From UBA6912 sp963792895 (GTDB lineage: Bacteria > Actinomycetota > Acidimicrobiia > Spongiisociales > UBA5794): a stretch of 64,000 nt of DNA. The stretch is taken from the NCBI GenBank assembly GCA_963792895.1, contig CAWBYA010000006.1, positions 62,001-126,000 on the forward strand, written 5' to 3'. How positions within the stretch are numbered: the first letter of the stretch is position 1; each line of letters begins with the position of its first letter. Positions 60,760 to 64,000 of the stretch are shown in pieces. A program made the position numbers and the translations under genes. The notes below the pieces were generated by a model that was not told where the DNA came from, did no database searches, and saw only the letters and a list, made by a program, of their open reading frames with translations.

Positions 60760-61712
60760 GCCGGGTCGCCGACGGGCTCGCGGGCTTGCTGGCGAACCCG
60801 AAGCATCTCGGCCCCGAACAGCACCCAGACCAGCCACAGTGCATCGGCGAGCGCCAGGTGCAACACCTGGGTCTCAACGGGAGTGAGCAGCGCGATGTTG
60901 ACGAGGCCCATCACGAACTGGACACCGACCAGCGCCTGTGCCCAGAGGGCCAGCCGGGCGGCTCGGCCAGACGCCTCGAGCACGGGCGACCGGGCGAGCA
61001 TGAAGATGATGCCCCCGCCGACGATCGCGACGAGGGGATGCACCGTGCGGAGGCGCAAGAGGAATGGCGCCGTCGCCCCGAACTCGGCGCGGATGCCTTC
61101 GAGAACCGTGTCGGCCGGGAACAGCGTGTCGCCGAGCGCATTCAGTGCCCCGCTCGCACCGATCACCAAGAGCGTGACCACGCCGGCGACGACGGCCTGA
61201 TCGCGTCTCCGGGTGCGGTCGAACTCGATGGGTCCCCCGCCCGAGGCGAAGTGGGCCGTCAGCGCAAGCGCACCGAGCAGGAGGAACGTGTTGACCAGGT
61301 GGACGCTGACGGCAATCACCCGGCCGACCGACGCGTCGTCCTCGACCCAGCCGAACACGACGAGCACGGCCCCGATGATGACCTCGCCGAAGAAGAAGCC
61401 GAGAGCCCAGCCGAAGGTCCGCCGTACCGAGTGACCCTTCGGGTAGCGGCGCAGGATGAGTACCACGAGCAACGCGAGCGCAACCCCAAGGGACGCCGTC
61501 ATCGCGCGATGGGTGAACTCGACGAGCGTGGCGCCCTCTGCAGAGAAGTGGAGGAGATGGCCTTCACACCGCGGCCATGATTCCCCGCACCCTGCGCCCG
61601 AGTCGGTGGCCCGCACCACGGAACCGCCGAGAATCACGGCGACGGTGAAGAAGAGGCTCGCCCACGCAAGGCGGCGAACCGTCTGATCGGGCGCTACGAC
61701 TGGTCCAGCCAT
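60756..61712 (-). CDS. ctaA: Heme A synthase (CtaA/Cox15)
   Basis: 318 residues with eight spans in two four-helix halves. Oxidises heme O to heme A. Conserved His are in VEFTHRAMTASLG, SVHLVNTFLLLGAL, RTVHPLVAIVGG and LHLALADALWLVWV; the CGESWPRCEG loop carries the Cys pair typical of actinobacterial and Bacillus CtaA. It is coupled to ctaB by a GTGA overlap. Confidence 0.95.
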
Positions 61713-61823
61713 CGCCTAGGAGGCTAATCCACCTCAGGCCGCTCTCGGCAGTCCGTGCACCCGTCGGCTCCTTAACGTTGTTCAATGTTGTTTTCACTAC
61801 TTTCTGACTTGTCAGGATGGCTG

Positions 61824-62756
61824 ATGAGGGGTACGATTGCGGCCGTGATCAGCATCGAGCGCCCCACGACTTCTCGGCTCGGAGCCATTGCCTCGTGGGT
61901 TGCGCTCGTGGGCGGGTCGGTTGCGGCGATCGTGGCGCTCCACCGACTGGCCGCCGAGCCGATGTTCGCCGTCGAGTGGCACCGCCTCTGGGTGTGGCTG
62001 GGTGAGCACACGGTTGAGCGGGTGCTGCTCGGTCTCGGCCGGGCCGCAGCCTTGGTTTTGGCCTACTGGATCGCAGTGTCATCGGTTCTCTACACCGCGG
62101 CGCGGGCGTCGGGGGTTCCGCGGCTCGTGCGGAGCGTCGAATGGCTTGCCCTCCCTGCCGTGCGGCGCGTGGCCGAGCGCGTCGTGGCTGTGAGCCTCAC
62201 CTTCTCGACCCTCGCGATACCCGGAGTGGCGATGGCGGCGACAGCCGAACCGGCCGGCCCGGAGCCCTCCGATCCGCTCCCTGTCGTGCAGATCGATCCT
62301 GCGCCCCGCTACGTCCCCGTTCCGGCAGGGGGCACGGTCACGACACAGGTCATCGTCGGTGACGACGCGGAGCCGGGGTACGTCCCCACTCCGGCCGGCT
62401 CAGAGGGCGAGACGCCGGCGGCCTCGCCCCATCCCATCGTCGCCGGAGCCCTCGACCCGGGCCCAGAGCGAAACGCCGCCGATGCGATCGGCCCCGCAAT
62501 CGAGGGGCCTGCAACGGTGCTCCTCGACGCTACGGCCAGGCGCACTGTCGAGCCCGGCGACCACCTGTGGGGCATTGCCGAGGATCACCTCGGGTCGGTG
62601 CTCGGCCGCCCACCCTCTGAGGCCGAGCTCGCCACCTATTGGGCGCATCTCGTTGACGCCAACCGGGAGACCATTCGCTCGGGTGACCCAGACCTCATCT
62701 TCCCCGGCGAGGTCGTCACCTGTCCCCCGGCAGCCGACGTGGGCGTCGGTCGCTGA
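61824..62756 (+). CDS. Membrane protein with C-terminal LysM-like domain
   Basis: 310 residues from an ATG preceded by AGGA. Two or three N-terminal spans (about 15-130), a Pro-rich outside linker and a C-terminal LysM-like motif (VEPGDHLWGIAEDHLGS ... LVDANRETI ... LIFPGEVVTCP), which should bind peptidoglycan. The same order, spans then LysM, occurs in actinobacterial envelope proteins fused to regulatory BTAD domains, which are absent here. The ATG 13 codons upstream lacks a ribosome site. Confidence 0.78.
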   Translation: MRGTIAAVISIERPTTSRLGAIASWVALVGGSVAAIVALHRLAAEPMFAVEWHRLWVWLGEHTVERVLLGLGRAAALVLAYWIAVSSVLYTAARASGVPRLVRSVEWLALPAVRRVAERVVAVSLTFSTLAIPGVAMAATAEPAGPEPSDPLPVVQIDPAPRYVPVPAGGTVTTQVIVGDDAEPGYVPTPAGSEGETPAASPHPIVAGALDPGPERNAADAIGPAIEGPATVLLDATARRTVEPGDHLWGIAEDHLGSVLGRPPSEAELATYWAHLVDANRETIRSGDPDLIFPGEVVTCPPAADVGVGR

Positions 62757-62784
62757 TCTCGCCTGCACCGGTGGCGAGCATCGG

Positions 62785-63624
62785 TCACGGATTGAGGATC
62801 GACACGCTCGCCACGACGGTCGTGGCCGCTGCGCCAACGACGAGAAGCGCCGTGCCGACGACACCAGCCCGCCGCACGAGGGGGCGGGCGAGCCATTGCG
62901 AGGACCCGTTCGGCCACATGGACCGGGCGCCGATGTAGAGCGCCGCCACGACGAGCAACGGTGACGGCAGCGCCACGAACACGAGGCCGGGGTAGGCCAG
63001 CAGGCGTCGGCGTCCCGCAGCCAGCGAGACCTGGGACAGCCGGGCGGCGAGCGTCGTGAAAGTGGTTCCGGTCAGCAGCCCGGTCCCCGCTACCAGGGCG
63101 ACGGCGAGCCACGCGGGTTCGAGAACGCGGAAGTCCACATTGTCTGGTGACAGCGGATCCGTCACGCCGAAGGTGCCGAGCATCACGATGCCCAGCACGA
63201 GACCGGCCGGGCCGGCGGTTGCCGGCAGCCACCGGCGGAGAAGCACGAACACGGAGCCGGCAAACAGTCCTGCGAAGAGGCCGATGAAGATGATGAAGCC
63301 GACCGTTCCGTCGCCTGAGATCCGGCCAACCACTTCTCCTGCCTCAGTCAGCCTGCCCTGTGCGGAAGCTCCCGAGGTCGCCGCCAGGGTGCGCATCACG
63401 AGGCGGCCGGCCACACCGGCGACAAGGAGACCGGCGACGGCACCGGCGGTTGCGACCGCCGCCACGGTGCGGAGTGCGTCGAGCGCTGCGGCCTTGCGTT
63501 CGGCGGGCGCAGGTTCGTGCGCTTCGGCGAAGCTCGGCAACCGCCACCACACAACAGTGGCGATCACAGCCACGACCGTCGCCGCCAATCCAAGGCCAAC
63601 TACCACGATGTTGCCGGTTCGCAT
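62785..63624 (-). CDS. Multi-span membrane protein of unknown function
   Basis: 279 residues with about seven spans (for example IVVVGLGLAATVVAVIATVVWW, VGFIIFIGLFAGLFAGSVFVLL, GLVFVALPSPLLVVAALYIGA). GGAGGGGGCG stands directly before the ATG chosen. No motif recognised. It is convergent with the LysM gene. Confidence 0.75.
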   Translation of the reverse strand: MRTGNIVVVGLGLAATVVAVIATVVWWRLPSFAEAHEPAPAERKAAALDALRTVAAVATAGAVAGLLVAGVAGRLVMRTLAATSGASAQGRLTEAGEVVGRISGDGTVGFIIFIGLFAGLFAGSVFVLLRRWLPATAGPAGLVLGIVMLGTFGVTDPLSPDNVDFRVLEPAWLAVALVAGTGLLTGTTFTTLAARLSQVSLAAGRRRLLAYPGLVFVALPSPLLVVAALYIGARSMWPNGSSQWLARPLVRRAGVVGTALLVVGAAATTVVASVSILNP

Positions 63625-63686
63625 CGCCCCCTCCGTTCCCATCCAACCCTACAGATGGGCGGTGCTCCGTGGGGCCTGTGCCCGTG

Positions 63687-64000
63687 TCAGTCGAGCGCCG
63701 TCACGGTCCACAGTTGCCAGCGGGCTACGGCAGGGACCCAGCGCAGCTCGATGCGCCACCGGAACGAAGACTCGGGCTGACCCGGACGGGAGAGGGTGAT
63801 GCCGGCCACCACCTCAGCTACGTCGCCATCCGTGGTGGCCCCGCCGTACTCGACGATGTTGAAGACGTAGGGCGGCGGGCCGGCCGGGTCTGCGGCAATC
63901 GCGGGTGCTTCTGTCTCCAACTGTGCTCGCTGCGGCCCGGTCGCTGCGAAGAACGGCTCGATGGCTGTCAGGTCTCCCGACGCGGCGAACTCACCCCAGG
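63687..64000 (-). CDS. NTF2-like or secreted-domain protein, 5' end cut by the window
   Basis: About 104 codons reach the window edge without a start. WGEFAASGDLTAIEPFFA followed by a beta-rich stretch with FRWRIELRWVPAVARWQLWTV is like the SnoaL/NTF2 or Mce-associated fold. Too little is visible to assign a family. Confidence 0.6.
   Translation of the reverse strand, partial: WGEFAASGDLTAIEPFFAATGPQRAQLETEAPAIAADPAGPPPYVFNIVEYGGATTDGDVAEVVAGITLSRPGQPESSFRWRIELRWVPAVARWQLWTVTALD

Overview
The window is GC-rich (roughly 65 percent by eye) and reads as chromosomal DNA of an actinobacterium. Supporting signs are many GTG starts, several promoters whose -10 box sits 6-8 bases before the start codon (leaderless transcripts), an HrdB-like sigma factor, a caa3-type cytochrome oxidase cluster with CtaG, a WS/DGAT acyltransferase, and DUF2505, DUF3253 and LCP proteins. 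A member of or near class Acidimicrobiia would fit, but the sequence alone does not settle the class.

Layout. 1-13 kb: xseAB, a ClC-type channel, a class V aminotransferase, a DrrAB-like ABC exporter, a manC/membrane protein/LOG-fold operon, a MarR regulator and a HerA-like ATPase. 13-16.4 kb: a CBS protein, a sigma-70 factor, then decayed genes (a histidine-kinase membrane part and an epimerase 3' end). 16.4-24 kb: a YyaL-type thioredoxin protein, then an unusual trio: two membrane-anchored proteins sharing a C-terminal extracytoplasmic domain, on either side of a protein that fuses a tyrosine-kinase-like P-loop domain to an LCP phosphotransferase domain. 24-30 kb: one minus-strand cytochrome oxidase cluster (thioredoxin-like lipoprotein, ctaC with a cytochrome c domain, ctaD, ctaE, subunit IV, ctaG, lipoprotein). 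The heme A genes ctaB-ctaA lie apart at 60-62 kb. 30-33 kb: malic enzyme, a TSUP exporter and a membrane-anchored XRE protein.

33.4-40.7 kb is the accessory part. It holds two VapBC modules and a Phd/RelE module, three about 76-bp imperfect repeats in the same orientation around them, gene fragments, an alpha/beta hydrolase, a double-GNAT protein and an IS110-family element. It ends at a selenocysteine tRNA with its own hairpin terminator.

41-64 kb is mostly housekeeping: ferredoxin, CBS, HflX, MFS, HIT, PhoH, GpsA, GNAT and Tag. It also carries a DAHP-synthase-like protein fused to chorismate mutase. The synthase half has lost its metal ligands. The gene is preceded by a promoter, a 22-codon leader peptide rich in Phe and Tyr codons, and a terminator/antiterminator pair, which together look like a complete ribosome-mediated attenuator. 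Further right come a His-rich membrane protein with a cupredoxin-like lipoprotein, a lipid-related block (DUF2505, WS/DGAT, an APH-fold kinase), a calcium-repeat secreted protein, an oxidoreductase, ctaBA and a LysM protein.

Three genes (the ClC channel, a DUF2256-DUF3253 protein and the WS/DGAT) are each broken by an apparent +1 shift that can be placed at a CGA codon.
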